Below, piece by piece: positions 54,210 to 64,000 of a stretch of 64,000 nt of DNA. Source of the DNA: Paralithodes platypus (lineage: Eukaryota > Arthropoda > Malacostraca > Decapoda > Lithodidae); contig CM064481.1 in assembly GCA_032716605.1 (NCBI GenBank), positions 22,004,811 to 22,068,810 on the forward strand. Direction: 5' to 3'. Made by a program: the position numbers and the translations under genes. A model generated the notes under the pieces. The model was not told where the DNA came from. It saw only the letters and a program-made list of their open reading frames with translations, and did no database searches. The stretch's first letter is position 1. Each line of letters begins with the position of its first letter.

Positions 54210-54270
54210 GGGGAGGCAGACCATTTGTTTGATCTATTAATTCATTTATTCATATATTCTTTTAGTTTCC

Positions 54271-54570
54271 TCCCTAGACCTCCATGAAGCTTAGAAGAAA
54301 AAAAACCTAGACCCGTCAAGATAAATTTGTAAATTTTTCGGTAGAAAAATTTCCCGGCCAAAGGCCGGTTCCTCTTAAAATTGCAGGCTCGCTATCACTC
54401 TCCAGGAAATAATCGACACCTAAATGGCACGAAAGGTCTTTAAATTGACAACGGAATGGGGCGATAGGTGTTAAAATCGCCAAACTAATGGGCCGAACGT
54501 CTTATAATCTCAAAACTAGTGGGGCTAAACATTAGGGAGAACGGGGTCCAGAAAAACGGTCTTCCTCCCC
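54271..54570. other. No gene recognised
   Basis: Non-coding. It includes an inverted pair AATTTTTC and GAAAAATT near 54335-54350, and a CCGGCCAAAGGCCGG palindrome at 54354-54368, which may belong to an unrecognised short element. Confidence 0.4.
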
Positions 54571-54666
54571 TTAACCCGGGAACTGCCGGGAGACTCTTAA
54601 GAGTTCCCCCGGCGGACTGCGGGAAGACTCTTAAGAGTAAGGGAAAAAAAATCCATTTAAAGCACC

Positions 54667-54714
<48 letters not shown>

Positions 54715-55439
54715 TTTTTGTTTTTTGCCCCTGGGCCATGCCAAAAATCACTCCTCCACCTCCCCTCCTTCCCCACTTTCCTCCCCTCCTTCAGTTATCA
54801 CCTATTTTCCCTGTTATTCCCTTATTCTGTGGTTTATTTTCGTGCTAACGTTAGCGAGTTGGTAGCAGGGCGTTGTCATCACTGTTACCAAGCGTGAGAA
54901 AGAGCGAGAGAGAGACTATTGCGGAACAGTGTCTCTCCAGACAAGGGGAGGGGTGGAGGGCAGGGAGGTTGCCTCAGCCATACATTATGTAACTCCCGGC
55001 CTGTATCGCCGATTTTGACCATCCAAACACTTTCCACTTGTTTTATTATTGTAACAGGTTAATACCTTTATAATCAACCTATAATAATAATAATAATAAT
55101 CTTCTGGTTACTTATATAGCGCCCGTATCTCCTCCTTCGAGGATTCACAAGCGCTTGGCTTTCTTTAGTCTACCAGAGACCATTACCCATCCCCCTTGCT
55201 CATGGGGAGATGGTAACCGCCGGCTATATCCCAGAAAAACTTTTCAATCTGAGCGGGGATTGAACGCGAGACCTCGAGATGGGAATCAGGCACGCTGTCA
55301 ACTGAGCCAGCCGGACGGCATATGGATAAGTATTAATGCTATTTATGGTAAAATAACGATGTTAGTGATGGGAACAGCTCAAATACGTCAGCACAGGAGT
55401 GTGGTGTCTCATACCCCCCATGCGCACTTCTTAGGTTAA
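54571..55439 (-). mobile_element. TTAA element M2, copy 4, reversed, containing a SINE
   Basis: Starts TTAACCCGGGAACTGC with both ACTCTTAAGAGT palindromes and ends in ATGCGCACTTCTTAGGTTAA, the reverse of the copy at 26018. A long A tract and a TA run occupy 54670-54715. SINE-2 lies at 55085-55317. Without it the element is about 630 bp. Confidence 0.9.
55085..55317 (-). mobile_element. tRNA-derived SINE (SINE-2), copy a
   Basis: Read on the minus strand: head GGCTGGCTCAGTTGACAGCG (box A-like) and TCTCGCGTTCAATCCCC (box B-like), a central inverted motif GGTTACCATC with GGGATGGGTAATGG (55181-55218), then CGCTATATAAGTAACCAGAAG and an ATT-type tail. The insertion point inside M2 is clear from the other copies. 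A second copy is at 59475-59717. Confidence 0.85.
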
Positions 55440-55943
55440 GAGTTGAATAACCTTATTCAAGGTTTAACAGATGCATCAACAAATGTAATTTATATTTGAT
55501 AACAAAATAGCAATAGAACCTTCAGGCTCTCCAAGCATTTATTTGGAAGTGAATCACATGTAAAACAAATGTTTTATTAAATTATCATTGTACTGAATAT
55601 TCAAATCATATTACTGTATAATTGTTTATATTAATGTGTTTGTTTGAAGTTCCTCTTCTGTTTCTCTGTGTTTATGTACTGGTTACTTTAACTTGTCAGA
55701 TCTGATTAAACGTTTAGTCCTACTTATGATTTTCAAGTGACAAACTCATCTTGGGTAATGTATAACACTAAACTATGGTTTCATTTAATATTGGCGAAGT
55801 TTAATACAAGAAAACGTCCGCATAAAAGTGAAAAAATAATCAAAGTTAACAAAACAAAAATTTAAATAAAACAAATTGATTTAAATCAAATAAATATATT
55901 TAAATCAAATAATTAAATTTTAGTTTTCAAAAAATCATGATTT
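55440..55943. other. AT-rich sequence, no gene; possible hAT-like end at right
   Basis: No ORF. The right 80 bases carry repeated ATTTAAATCAAAT motifs and AATCATGATTTTTTCCAAGC, reminiscent of the hAT-like end at 10677 in inverse orientation, but too diverged to be sure. Confidence 0.3.
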
Positions 55944-56252
55944 TTTCCAAGCTTGGGCAGCAGACGCAACATGTTTACTATTCTGTATTTTCGCTTTGTA
56001 ATCAAACTTCAAATCTTGTCTTCCCCAAGCTTTATCAAGATTACTTTCAAACTTATTTACTGATTCGGAATCGACTACATACTGGGGTAGTGCGTTCCAC
56101 TCATTTACCACTCTATCACAAAAAGAGTTCTTTGTCTTTTCAAGCCTAGTTTTTTTCCTTGTAAATTTTCTTAGAGTCCTCTCGTTCTTGTTCCCTCCCG
56201 CATCAAGAAAATACTTTCACACACATCTTCATCGTACTTTCCTGAAACTCTC

Positions 56253-57370
56253 TTAACCCTTCTGGCCCGGGCAGCATTTTATAAGGACACCGCGGCAGAT
56301 GGGCAGGAACCCGGGTGTCCTTACCTGGTCAGTAAGCTTGAAAGCCTATTCACCTTGGTCTGAACGCCGTGAGTCCGACACATGTAAACAAAGCTGATGG
56401 TTGCGTCACCGCACCTCCGAAAACAAGAAGGAGACGTCGGATCAATGTTATTGTTGTGACGTCAGACAAAATTAGTGTCTGAAAAGCTCCGATATTGTCA
56501 ACATCGCGGCTAAATTCGCTCCACTGAAATCGTTATCACAACTGAACCAGTTGTCTTACAGAGCTCTACTCAATGCCAGTCTACAGATTGAAAACTGCAC
56601 TACGTTTATAGATGCGTGGGAAATTTCTAGCAGTTAACCTCTCGGCTGCGCATGGGGGTAATTAGACACCTCACCCTGTGCGCATGTATTTGAGGTGTTT
56701 CCGTCACTAAAATATTCATTGTACCATTAATAGCATTATTACTTATCCATACGTGCCTATTATGGGTTGATTATAAAGGTATTAACCTGAAACAACAATA
56801 AAACGAGTGAAAACAGCGTTTGGATGGTCAAAATCGGAGATATAGCCCGCGAGTTGTATAATGTATGGGTGAGGGAAGCTGCTTTCCCGCCAATTTCCCC
56901 CCAAGGCCACTGAGACACAGTCGATCGATATTCTCTCTCTCTCTTGCACTCGTTTGCTAACACTGATGACAATGCCCTGCTTGCAACTCGCTAATGTTAG
57001 CACGAAAATATACCTCAGAATAAGGGAATAACAGGGAAAATAGGTGATAACTGAAGGAGAGGAGGAAAGTGGGGAAGGGGGGGAGGTAGAGGACTGAGAT
57101 TTTGCATGGCCCAGGGGCCAAACAAAAATAAAAAAATAAAAAAATAAAAATAATAAAAATATATTTTTTTCGATGTCAAAAGTTGATTTTTTTTTCTCTG
57201 ACTCTTAAGAGTCTTCCCGCAGTCCGCCGGGGGAACTCTTAAGAGTCTCCCCGCAGTTCCCGGGTTAAAATAACAAATATACGGTAGCCTAGGCCTAGAT
57301 GTTTTTCGGCCAAATCGCCCGGGTACCTGACACTGTCCTTAGGAGGACGCCCCCGGGTAGGAAGGGTTAA
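56253..57370. mobile_element. TTAA element M3, copy 2, containing an M2 copy
   Basis: Ends TTAACCCTTCTGGCCCGGG and, inverted, TTAACCCTTCCTACCCGGG. It lies inside the CR1-like relic, whose reading resumes on both sides. M2 (56634-57268) sits at a TTAA within it. Without M2 it is about 487 bp, equal to the 44353 copy. Confidence 0.9.
56634..57268 (+). mobile_element. TTAA element M2, copy 5, nested in M3
   Basis: 635 bp between TTAACCTCTCGGCTGCGCAT and GCAGTTCCCGGGTTAA, with both ACTCTTAAGAGT palindromes intact and unoccupied. Confidence 0.9.
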
Positions 57371-58257
57371 ACGTCTCTTATCATATCCCCTCTCTTTCTC
57401 CTATATGCCAGTGTCGGGAGTCCCAGTGTCCTCAACCTCTGCTCATAGCCCAGGTTCTTCAAAGTTGGTACCAGCTTGCTAGCTCTCCTCTGCACTTTCT
57501 CCACCGCTTCTATATCTTTCACCATATATGGACCCCACACCTGGTTCGCATATTCCAGGTGCGGCCTAACCAGCGCTGTATAGAGATTCCTGAAGATTTC
57601 CTCATCCAGTGACACAAATGTCCTCCTTATTAGCCCTACAATTCTATTGGCTTTATTTATCTTCTCCGCTAAATGTTCTGAGAAATTTAACTTATTGTCT
57701 ATCACTACCCCTATATCCTTTTCTGCACTCACTTGCTCCATTGTTTCATGCATACTGTATCCTACCTTGTCTGTCTTGTTTGTCCCAATCTGCATGATCT
57801 TGCATTTCTTTGGATGAAAAGGCATTAACCAATGTTCAGACCATCCCTTCATGCACTCCACATCTCCTTGAAGCAAACCCACGTCTTCCTTATTCCTCAT
57901 TCTTCTATATAACTTTTGGGTTTATTTCATGTTCCATTATTCCTTCTGATTACAGTTTCCATTAATTTGCACACTACACTTGTCAAACTGACTGGTATAT
58001 AATTTCCTGGGTCATTTCTCTTTCCCTTCTTATACATAGCGGTTATATTTGCCACTTTCCATTCCGTCGGGATTTGTCCTGCATTAAATGATTCCTCAAA
58101 TACATTTTTTAAATGCTCAACTAACATCTCGCCTCCTTCCCTGATAATTCTAGGATGTATCCCATCCACTCCCGGGAACTTACTTATATTCATCTTTCCT
58201 ATAGCACTCCTTATTCCAGCCTGGGAGAACTCTATCAGTTCCAGTGCCTGTTTGATG

Positions 58258-59474
58258 GTTGTTGTTCTTGTTGTTCCCTAAGCTGCCTGGCCGAACAGCC
58301 CCGAGTCCCTGAGGAAGGCCATGGCCATGATCGGGCTTTCCCACAGAGCTCTCATTGAGTGTAGATTGTGTTGTTGGCGTAAGTGGTTGTGTGAAATGCA
58401 GTCTTCTATGATATGTTTAATGGTATGGGGTGCTGTGTTACATCCCGGGCAGGCGTCGACAACGGAGTCATCCGGTCTCTTCTGATAGCTCAGGAGAGCT
58501 GGATGGTGTCCGCATCTCAGCCTGGCCAGGTGGACTCTGTCCTCGCGAGGAAGGGAGGATTCGGAAGGATGGATTTCGGGAGGTCGTGCATGCAGCTGCG
58601 TGTTGTCTGTGAGTGAGTGGATGGATTGGTGAGAGATATGAGTATGGATGTGCTTCTGGAAGTTGGTTCGGGGTGGGCAGGGAGGGAGAGAGGACAATAA
58701 TTGTGTGTGATACCGTGTGCTGGGTGTTGTTTTGATATTTCTTGGTGTCTGTGGGTGTGTTGCCATGTAGTTTAGTGGGTGGTCTTGGTTCATGGAGGCT
58801 GCTGCCAGGAATTGAGTGCCTCTCATGTCCAGATGGTCTTTGACTTTGAGGATTTTGGTTTCTTGATGTAGGTGATCTGTGGGTGCAGTAGCTGTGCAGC
58901 CTGTAATGATCTTCAGGGCTTTGTTTTGAATAGTCTGTAAGGTCTTATGATGTGTTTCAGCTAGGTTAGAAGCCCAGACTGGGCTTGCATATTCCATCAC
59001 TGATCTTATGTATTGTTTATATACTGTGGTGGTAGTTTCTTTGTTGTGTCCAAATTTTGTGTGAGCAAGTGACCTGAGGGCGTGAAGTCTGGGTGTCAGT
59101 TTCTTTTTAATGTTTGTGGTGTGCTCTTTGAATGTCATATGAGTATCATATGTTACTCCTAGGATTTTGGGTGTGTGTGTATGTGTTAGGGGTGTGTTGG
59201 TTATGGTGAGTTGAGGGATGTATTGGTGTTCTCCTGTCCAGCTTGTGAGCAGGGTTGCGGTGGATTTGGCTGGGGCTAGATTAAGTCTGTTTGTAGTGCA
59301 CCAGCCATGTAGTGTGTTGAGATAGGGTTGAAGGAGATCTGTTGCTCTTTTTGGGTCATGGTGTGTGCATGTGAGTGTTATGTCATCTGCATAGGAGGCT
59401 AAGTTTATTTGGGGCGTATTGGGTGTAGTTATATTTATTAGTGGCCCCTCCATCATTGACGAACATGCCTATTA
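58258..59474 (-). mobile_element. Jockey-clade LINE, 5'-truncated
   Basis: The 3' end is at the left: GCTTAGGGAACAACAAGAAC with an AAC-type tail, inside the CR1-like relic. The 5' end is lost just before the catalytic motif. The tail sequence is shared with the 517-bp element at 42424. A SINE-2 copy abuts the truncated 5' side. Target duplication not resolved. Confidence 0.8.
58278..59456 (-). CDS. Jockey reverse transcriptase C-terminal part, open
   Basis: 392 codons without a stop. It begins just before the catalytic motif (LASYADDITLTC), followed by the thumb (LNLAPAKSTATLLTSW, ILGVTYDTHMTFKEHT, VMEYASPVWASNLAETHHK). The C-terminal region is RVHLARLRCGHHPALLSYQK with CPGCNTAPHTIKHIIEDC, the cysteine-histidine motif of jockey-type proteins. 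It ends RDSGLFGQAA; these last codons are also the tail shared with the 42424 element. N-terminal endonuclease and most of the palm are absent. Confidence 0.85.
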   Translation of the reverse strand: MMEGPLINITTPNTPQINLASYADDITLTCTHHDPKRATDLLQPYLNTLHGWCTTNRLNLAPAKSTATLLTSWTGEHQYIPQLTITNTPLTHTHTPKILGVTYDTHMTFKEHTTNIKKKLTPRLHALRSLAHTKFGHNKETTTTVYKQYIRSVMEYASPVWASNLAETHHKTLQTIQNKALKIITGCTATAPTDHLHQETKILKVKDHLDMRGTQFLAAASMNQDHPLNYMATHPQTPRNIKTTPSTRYHTQLLSSLPPCPPRTNFQKHIHTHISHQSIHSLTDNTQLHARPPEIHPSESSLPREDRVHLARLRCGHHPALLSYQKRPDDSVVDACPGCNTAPHTIKHIIEDCISHNHLRQQHNLHSMRALWESPIMAMAFLRDSGLFGQAA

Positions 59475-59717
59475 CATAATAATAATAATAATAATAATCT
59501 TCTGGTTACTTATATAGCGCCCGTCTCTCCTCCTTCGAGGATTCGCAAGCGCTTGGCTTTCTTTAGTCTACCAGAGACCATTACCCATCCCCCTTGCTCA
59601 TGGGGAGATGGTAACCGCCGGCTGTATCCCAGAAAAACTTTTCAATCTGAGCGGGGATTGAACGCGAGACCTTCTAGGTGGGAATCAGGCACGCTATCAA
59701 CTGAGCCAGCCGGACGG
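59475..59717 (-). mobile_element. tRNA-derived SINE (SINE-2), copy b
   Basis: Nearly identical to the 55085 copy, including the TTAACC-free head GGCTGGCTCAGTTGATAGCG, the central inverted motif (59577-59615) and the ATT-type tail. It differs by a few substitutions and a two-base insertion in the head. Confidence 0.85.
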
Positions 59718-60566
59718 CTGACATAAGGCATCCTCTTCAAACACTAATCCGCCGTAGTTTTAATCTACCGCGCAGAGCATTTAAAATCTGAGGAGCCTTC
59801 ATCATGAGCGCACGCGACCTCACTCATGGCTTCAGTCATTATGAATTGGGTTCTCACTACGAAAAAACTTCGTAAAAAATAAAAATAAAAATAAAATAAG
59901 AATAACTATCCAATAAGCTTTCCATCATATCGTGGATGTACTTGTGTGGATCTTTGACCAGACGCTGATTCAGGCGTCATTCTTCCTTCTCTGCTCTGCG
60001 ATCAGCCGGCCCGGACGTGTCTCTCCACGCTCCGCTGGTTCCGCATTTGCTGCGTCCCTAGTGAGTTTTTTCTCATTTGTTTACTCCGGGATGTATCGAG
60101 TAAGGTTAGGATATGCGTAGCAGGAGTGTCCTGGGCTGGTTGCCCGCAGTGCAGTGTATTTTGGGTCGTGTGTTTGGGGCATCTATTTCGGATGTACCCT
60201 CGTGGTCCTGTTGTGGACAGGTGAACTTTTTCACAGTTAGCTAGCCTTGTGATGCAGGCGGCTTTCATTACGCGTTATTGCTTCCTTTTATCTTTCTGAT
60301 GAGGTAGCGTATTTTTGCTGACGTTCCCAGCGTATTTTTCTTCACTTAGTGAAGTTTTTTTCTGGGTCCCGAGTCAGTTCTTCCCTTTGCCGGAAGTATT
60401 TGCTACAGTGGTGTGTTGGCGGTGGTTCCTGTTGTGATATAATTCAGTGCTTTTTGTTTATATTCCGACATGTTACTGTTATCCGTCTGCCTAGGCCTAG
60501 CCAGCCTCTCGTAGCTTTACCACATATACAAGTGTTATTGATTTATTTTCTAAATATGTACTACTG

Positions 60567-60690
60567 TGTCATGTGTGTCCTGGTTTAGTTGTGTATTGGC
60601 TAATTCCACGGACTATTTATGTGTCCTGGGTTAGTTGTGTATTGGCTAATTCCACGGACTATGTTGGGCCCGGCGTTAGTTGTGTTTTGG
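60567..60690 (+). repeat. 46-bp direct repeat, about 2.5 units
   Basis: TGTCCTGG-TTAGTTGTGTATTGGCTAATTCCACGGACTAT is repeated almost exactly (units near 60572 and 60620), with a third diverged unit (GCGTTAGTTGTGTTTTGGCTA) near 60672. Confidence 0.85.
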
Positions 60691-61024
60691 CTACGCCTCG
60701 GTCTGGTGTTGCGTTCAGATGGTATCTGGACGGGGTAGGTTTTTTCCGGCGGGTTTTTCTCGGTTTCACCTTGATAACCCCGGCTGGTTGCCGAGTTTTG
60801 GCCACGCGTGGTTTAAAACAGGCTTGTTTCCCCGGCGAGTGGGTGTCTGTGGGTCCCCAGGACTGCGTCTCTGGGGTGCCTGTTTCAGGCTCCTTATGAT
60901 TCCCGGCGGGTTGGCTGTACCCCTCTAACAGTGTTCATACGGACACGTGTTGTTTGTAGTTTTTTCGGTTTTGCAAAGCCAATATAAAACTATGCTGTTG
61001 TTGTATTTCCTCCCCGGCGATCTT

Positions 61025-61335
61025 TTACAAAGAAGTGGGGATAGGAACAATTGGGGTTAACTTTTAAACTTTAAATCACCCGGCGGGTGCAACCTGGAAG
61101 GGTGGGATGACCGAATTTGCAAAATTCAGTTTAGTTGACCAGACAATTGAGGGATGCATTGTGTATCGCCTCCTTCAACATACGGCGCTTTAGGGCACAA
61201 TTGGGGTTAACGTTTTTTAAACTAATATTCACACCCGGCGGGTGCTCCTTAGAAGGATGGGAATAACGAATTTACAATTCAGTTAGTTAACCAGACAATT
61301 GAGGGATACGTTTTGTATCGCCGCCTTCAACATAC
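61025..61335 (+). repeat. Diverged direct repeat of about 170 bp
   Basis: Two units share CAATTGGGGTTAAC, CACCCGGCGGGTGC, AGAAGG- or GAAGGG-type TGGGA, CCAGACAATTGAGGGAT and TTCAACATACGGCG, starting near 61048 and 61197. Confidence 0.8.
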
Positions 61336-61796
61336 GGCGATCTAAAAAGATACTTCGGGAGAAGTTAGATCTCGTATATTTGTCAGGCTTCCCAGTTTTT
61401 GATCTACGAGATAATTCGGGGGCCGGCGTCTTTTTTTTTTTTTTTTCTCCAAAATTGAATCTTGAAACAAACACCACCGGAGAGACTTAATCAGTTATAA
61501 ACGCCATGCTGGTCTTTATATATTATGTCAGAGGGTATTCATAAATCTTTTGGACAAATTAAGATATTCTGAAATCTTTTACTTAGGAAACCCCACCGCG
61601 TAGCGAGCTGTAATCGTTGAGTATTACGTCTCGTTACCCGGCGGGTTATTTAACACTTGTGTGCGAACATGATTGGGTTAACCTTATGAGCATTAATTCC
61701 TGGAAATTTTCTTTTTTTCCAGAGCTGGGTCCCGGCGGGTCTATGCAGAACCTGAAGTAAGTTTCCCACCAGTCTCTGTCATGGCTACCTTTGCCC

Positions 61797-62275
61797 CGGT
61801 TTTTGCTTTATGCATTACGCCCTCCTGTTCAGGTATCCCTATTTTTGCGCACACCCTTTGTATAAAATGTGTTAAAATGTCTCGTTTGGTGTGGGTTACC
61901 TTTCCGGCGTTTTTCTCGTTGCTCCGAGAACACCGTTTTTGTTTACCGAGTTTTAGTCAGGATGGCTAAAATAGGTAAGTTACCCCGACGAGTTTGGTCG
62001 CTTGAGGGCTCATCTGAAAATGCGTTTTCTGTGGTCGAGCCTGGGATCAGGCTTTCTGTGTTATTCATTGCTTTATGCATTACGCCCTCCTGTAATGTCT
62101 CGTTTAGTGTGGGTTACCTTTCCGGCGTTTTTCTCGTTGCTCCGAGAACACCGTTTTTGTTTACCGAGTTTTAGCCAGGATGGCTAAAATAGGTAAGTTA
62201 CCCCGGCGAGTTTGGTCGCTTGAGGGCTCATCAGAAACTGCGTTTTCTATGGTCGTGCCTGAGATCAGGCTTCCT
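61797..62275 (+). repeat. Direct duplication of about 210 bp
   Basis: TGCTTTATGCATTACGCCCT starts at 61804 and again near 62068. ATGTCTCGTTTRGTGTGGGT and the following 150 bases are almost identical between 61876-62060 and 62094-62275, including CAGGATGGCTAAAATAGGTA at each. The first unit has an extra segment of about 55 bases. Confidence 0.85.
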
Positions 62276-62345
62276 GGGTTATTCCCGTCGAGGGGGGCTC
62301 CACACAGTTATCTAGGTGATCATCCTGACACCTGTTGGACATGGT

Positions 62346-63205
62346 TTTCTCTGCTTTTCAAAGCCATTGAAACAATGCTGTCTGTTTGTTTGGTCTTTCC
62401 CTCCCGGCGACCTTTTTACAAAGAGGTCTGGGGCAGGTATAATTGGTTTGACATTGCATATAAAACCCGGCGGTTGTACCTTCGGGTGGTTATATTAACG
62501 GATTTGCGATTTGCGATAATTTGCCAAACAATTGATTGATACAATAGGGGATCACGGCCTCCAAGACGGCGATCTATGAGGGCTTCTGGGAGAAGCCGGA
62601 TTAGAGATTAAGATAGGCTTAGACTTTTTATGGGATAAAAAGATGCCGGAATCTTACTAGTGTTTCAAGTGTAAAGGGATACTTGAAAGACTTCATCTTT
62701 AATAAAGATATGCTTCATCTTTATGAGGATTCAGAAGTTATGCTTAATTCTTTTGGACAGGTAAAAGATATGCTGAAATCTTTAATAAGCCATTGAAACA
62801 ATGCTGTTTGTTTGTTTAGTCTTTCCCTCCCGGCGACCTTTTTACAAAGAGGTCTGGGGCAGGTACAATTGGTTTGACATTGCATATAAAACCCAGCGGT
62901 TGTACCTTCGGGTGGTTATATTAACTGATTTGCAATTCGCGATAATTTGCCAAACAATTGATTGATACAATAGGGTATCACGGCCTTCAAGATGGCGATC
63001 TATGAGGGCTTCTGGGAGAAGCCGGATTAGAGATTAAGATAGGCTTAGACTTTTTATGGGATAAAAAGATGCCGGAATCTTACTAGTGTTTCAAGTGTAA
63101 AGGGATACTTGAAGGACTTCATCTTTAATAAAGATATGCTTCATCTTTATGAGGATTCAGAAGATATGCTTAAATCTTCTGGACAGGTAAAGATATGCTG
63201 ACATC
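62346..63205 (+). repeat. Direct duplication of about 425 bp
   Basis: AGCCATTGAAACAATGCTGT begins near 62361 and 62788, and the two copies run in parallel through AAAGAGGTCTGGGGCAGGTA, CTTCTGGGAGAAGCCGGATT and AAGATGCCGGAATCTTACTA, to RAAGATATGCTGA-ATCTTTAAT. They differ at about two dozen positions. Confidence 0.85.
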
Positions 63206-63774
63206 TTTAATATGAAACTAAAGGAAAACGAAAAGTAGTGGTGGAGTGCTACGGTTCGTTGACCGGCGGTTTTGTGGCACATATTTTGTACCATTTTTTG
63301 GGTGTAACCCTATGAGCATTAATCCCCGGAAATTTCTCTTTCCAGGGCGGAGTACCAGTGTTGCACCAGGTGACCAGGTAGTTCCCGGGGGCGGGGTAGT
63401 TTTCCTCCAGTCTCTGTCGTGTCGGCACTTGAACCTCTCATTGCTGTATGTTCAACGCCGTTAAGCTCAGGTATCCCTATCTTATTTTTATTTGTTAATG
63501 AAATAATTTAATAGCTGAATCATAATAAACATATATATTTTCTATGATTATATTATGATAATATTGTTTATTTATAGTAATTTATTTTAATACAATTAAA
63601 TATAAATTAAATTAATTAGTATACTTTATGATTTTGCTCACCAGCTCTGCTTTCAATGTGTTAATGAGCTATGGGAGCTTTTAATTATCATAAACCTTTA
63701 CGGGACTCGGACGAGGGCTCCCAATCAGAGAGTATACCGAGCTCGCAAGCGAGGGACAGCCACAGCCAAGGTGT

Positions 63775-64000
63775 ATGGCGATACTCACAGTCCCGGCAGG
63801 ACAGAACACATCCCTTTGTGACTCAACTAGTGCTGACGTCCACCGGGATGCCGATGTACCATCTTCTATCCCAGTTTTAACATGGCAACATGTGGAGGTC
63901 CCGACTTCGGCGGGATCTTCCCATGATAAGCCAGACTTAACGGATGAAGAACAACGATCTCTGGTCTCAGAGATGGAGGTTGAAGAGTCCAGTCACCTTC
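63775..64000 (+). CDS. Unidentified ORF, runs off the window
   Basis: The ATG at 63775 opens a frame that stays open to the end of the window (75 codons): MAILTVPAGQNTSLCDSTSA, and near the end DKPDLTDEEQRSLVSEMEVE. It is acidic and serine-rich, with no domain I recognise. The frame is also open for some codons before the ATG. A second frame (63671-63880, MGAFNYHKPLRDSDEGSQSE) overlaps it, so a frameshifted gag-like ORF is possible. With only the first residues visible, function cannot be assigned. Confidence 0.35.
   Translation, partial: MAILTVPAGQNTSLCDSTSADVHRDADVPSSIPVLTWQHVEVPTSAGSSHDKPDLTDEEQRSLVSEMEVEESSHL

Larger units (their letters stand above)
52693..54266. repeat. 58-bp tandem repeat interrupted by TTAA elements
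   Basis: The unit reads TTTAAGGGGAGGCAGACCGT, then TTGTTTGGTCTATTAATTCA, then TTTATTCATATATTC. Units begin near 52693, 52748, 53047 and 54207. Between units 2 and 3 lies M6, and between 3 and 4 lies M1 with M2 inside it; both sit exactly in the TTTAA of a unit junction. The first unit differs at two positions (GACTG and GGTTT). Confidence 0.9.
55944..58257 (-). pseudogene. CR1-like LINE relic, internally deleted and split
   Basis: On the minus strand, 58200-57935 encodes the start of a reverse transcriptase (KFPGVDGIHPRIIREGGEML, IPTEWKVANITAMYKKG, NYIPVSLTSVVCKLME). After about 30 bases the frame 57900-57367 continues with the thumb and C-terminal part (GWSEHWLMPFHPKKCKIMQI, RPHLEYANQVWGPYMVKDI, LGLPTLAYRRKRGDMIRDV). 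The palm motifs A to C, including the catalytic pair, are missing. After M3 (56253-57370) the homology resumes at 56252-55944 with EKTKNSFCDRVVNEWNALPQ and SVNKFESNLDKAW. It is a different CR1 lineage from the 15084 element. Confidence 0.8.
59930..63480 (+). other. Non-coding, minisatellite-like region with recurrent CCCGGCGGGT motifs
   Basis: CCGGCGGG or CCGGCGAG occurs more than a dozen times (for example near 60750, 60837, 60903, 61080, 61236, 61637, 61733, 62213, 62466). Several direct duplications are listed separately. No long ORF. Short frames of 60-119 codons follow the duplications and have no domain. The layout (long repetitive leader, then an ORF from 63775) could be the untranslated leader of a large retroelement that continues beyond the window; this is inference. 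Confidence 0.35.

Overview
The window is eukaryotic, intergenic and almost entirely made of transposable elements. I recognise no host protein-coding gene, no rRNA gene and no free-standing tRNA gene. The mixture of elements (RTE, CR1, Jockey and CR1/L2-group LINEs, BEL/Pao, piggyBac-like, Tigger/pogo-like and hAT-like DNA transposons, tRNA-derived SINEs, long TA and GATA microsatellites) fits an arthropod; a decapod crustacean is my guess, but this is inference from element style only.

Layout. 1-2268: no gene, two diverged tandem repeats. 2269-10620: a small transposon with perfect 75-bp inverted arms, then a 7.9-kb non-coding repetitive unit whose right end is an inverted copy of the left. 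10621-14367: TA microsatellite, a hAT-like end, a 5'-truncated LINE and a Tigger-like element with only a DNA-binding-domain ORF. 14370-24525: one RTE-type LINE (RTE-1 copy A, minus strand) broken by three insertions: a CR1 element with a complete ORF2, a second RTE family (RTE-2) and a poly(A)-tailed fragment. 24708-25850: another RTE-2 fragment with a SINE inside it, then hAT debris. 26018-32860: TTAA-flanked non-autonomous elements and a decayed piggyBac (copy A). 32861-38508: a broken BEL/Pao retrotransposon, entered by a hAT MITE, piggyBac A and RTE-1 copy B (38509-42168). 42424-42940: a short retroelement with a perfect 13-bp target duplication. 42965-52606: a Tigger-like element that has swallowed a deep stack of TTAA elements, among them an intact piggyBac (copy B), plus an RTE-2 copy with an 11-bp target duplication. 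52693-55439: a 58-bp tandem repeat whose TTAA junctions were hit by further TTAA elements. 55944-59717: CR1, Jockey and SINE relics. 59930-63480: non-coding minisatellite-like sequence. 63775 to the end: the start of an unidentified ORF.

The organising theme is TTAA. I define six families of TTAA-bounded non-autonomous elements here (called M1 to M6). M1 and M3 share end and internal sequence with the piggyBac element, whose copy B (44864-49136) encodes an apparently complete 961-residue transposase with all catalytic aspartates. The TTAA elements insert into each other repeatedly, in places back to back on a single shared TTAA, and twice into the same palindromic TTAA inside M2. After removing nested insertions, copies of a family have nearly equal lengths (M1 488, 488 and about 491 bp; M3 489 and about 487 bp), which supports the boundaries. 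The LINEs probably mobilise the SINE-like elements: one 517-bp element carries the same 3' tail as the Jockey LINE at 58258-59474.
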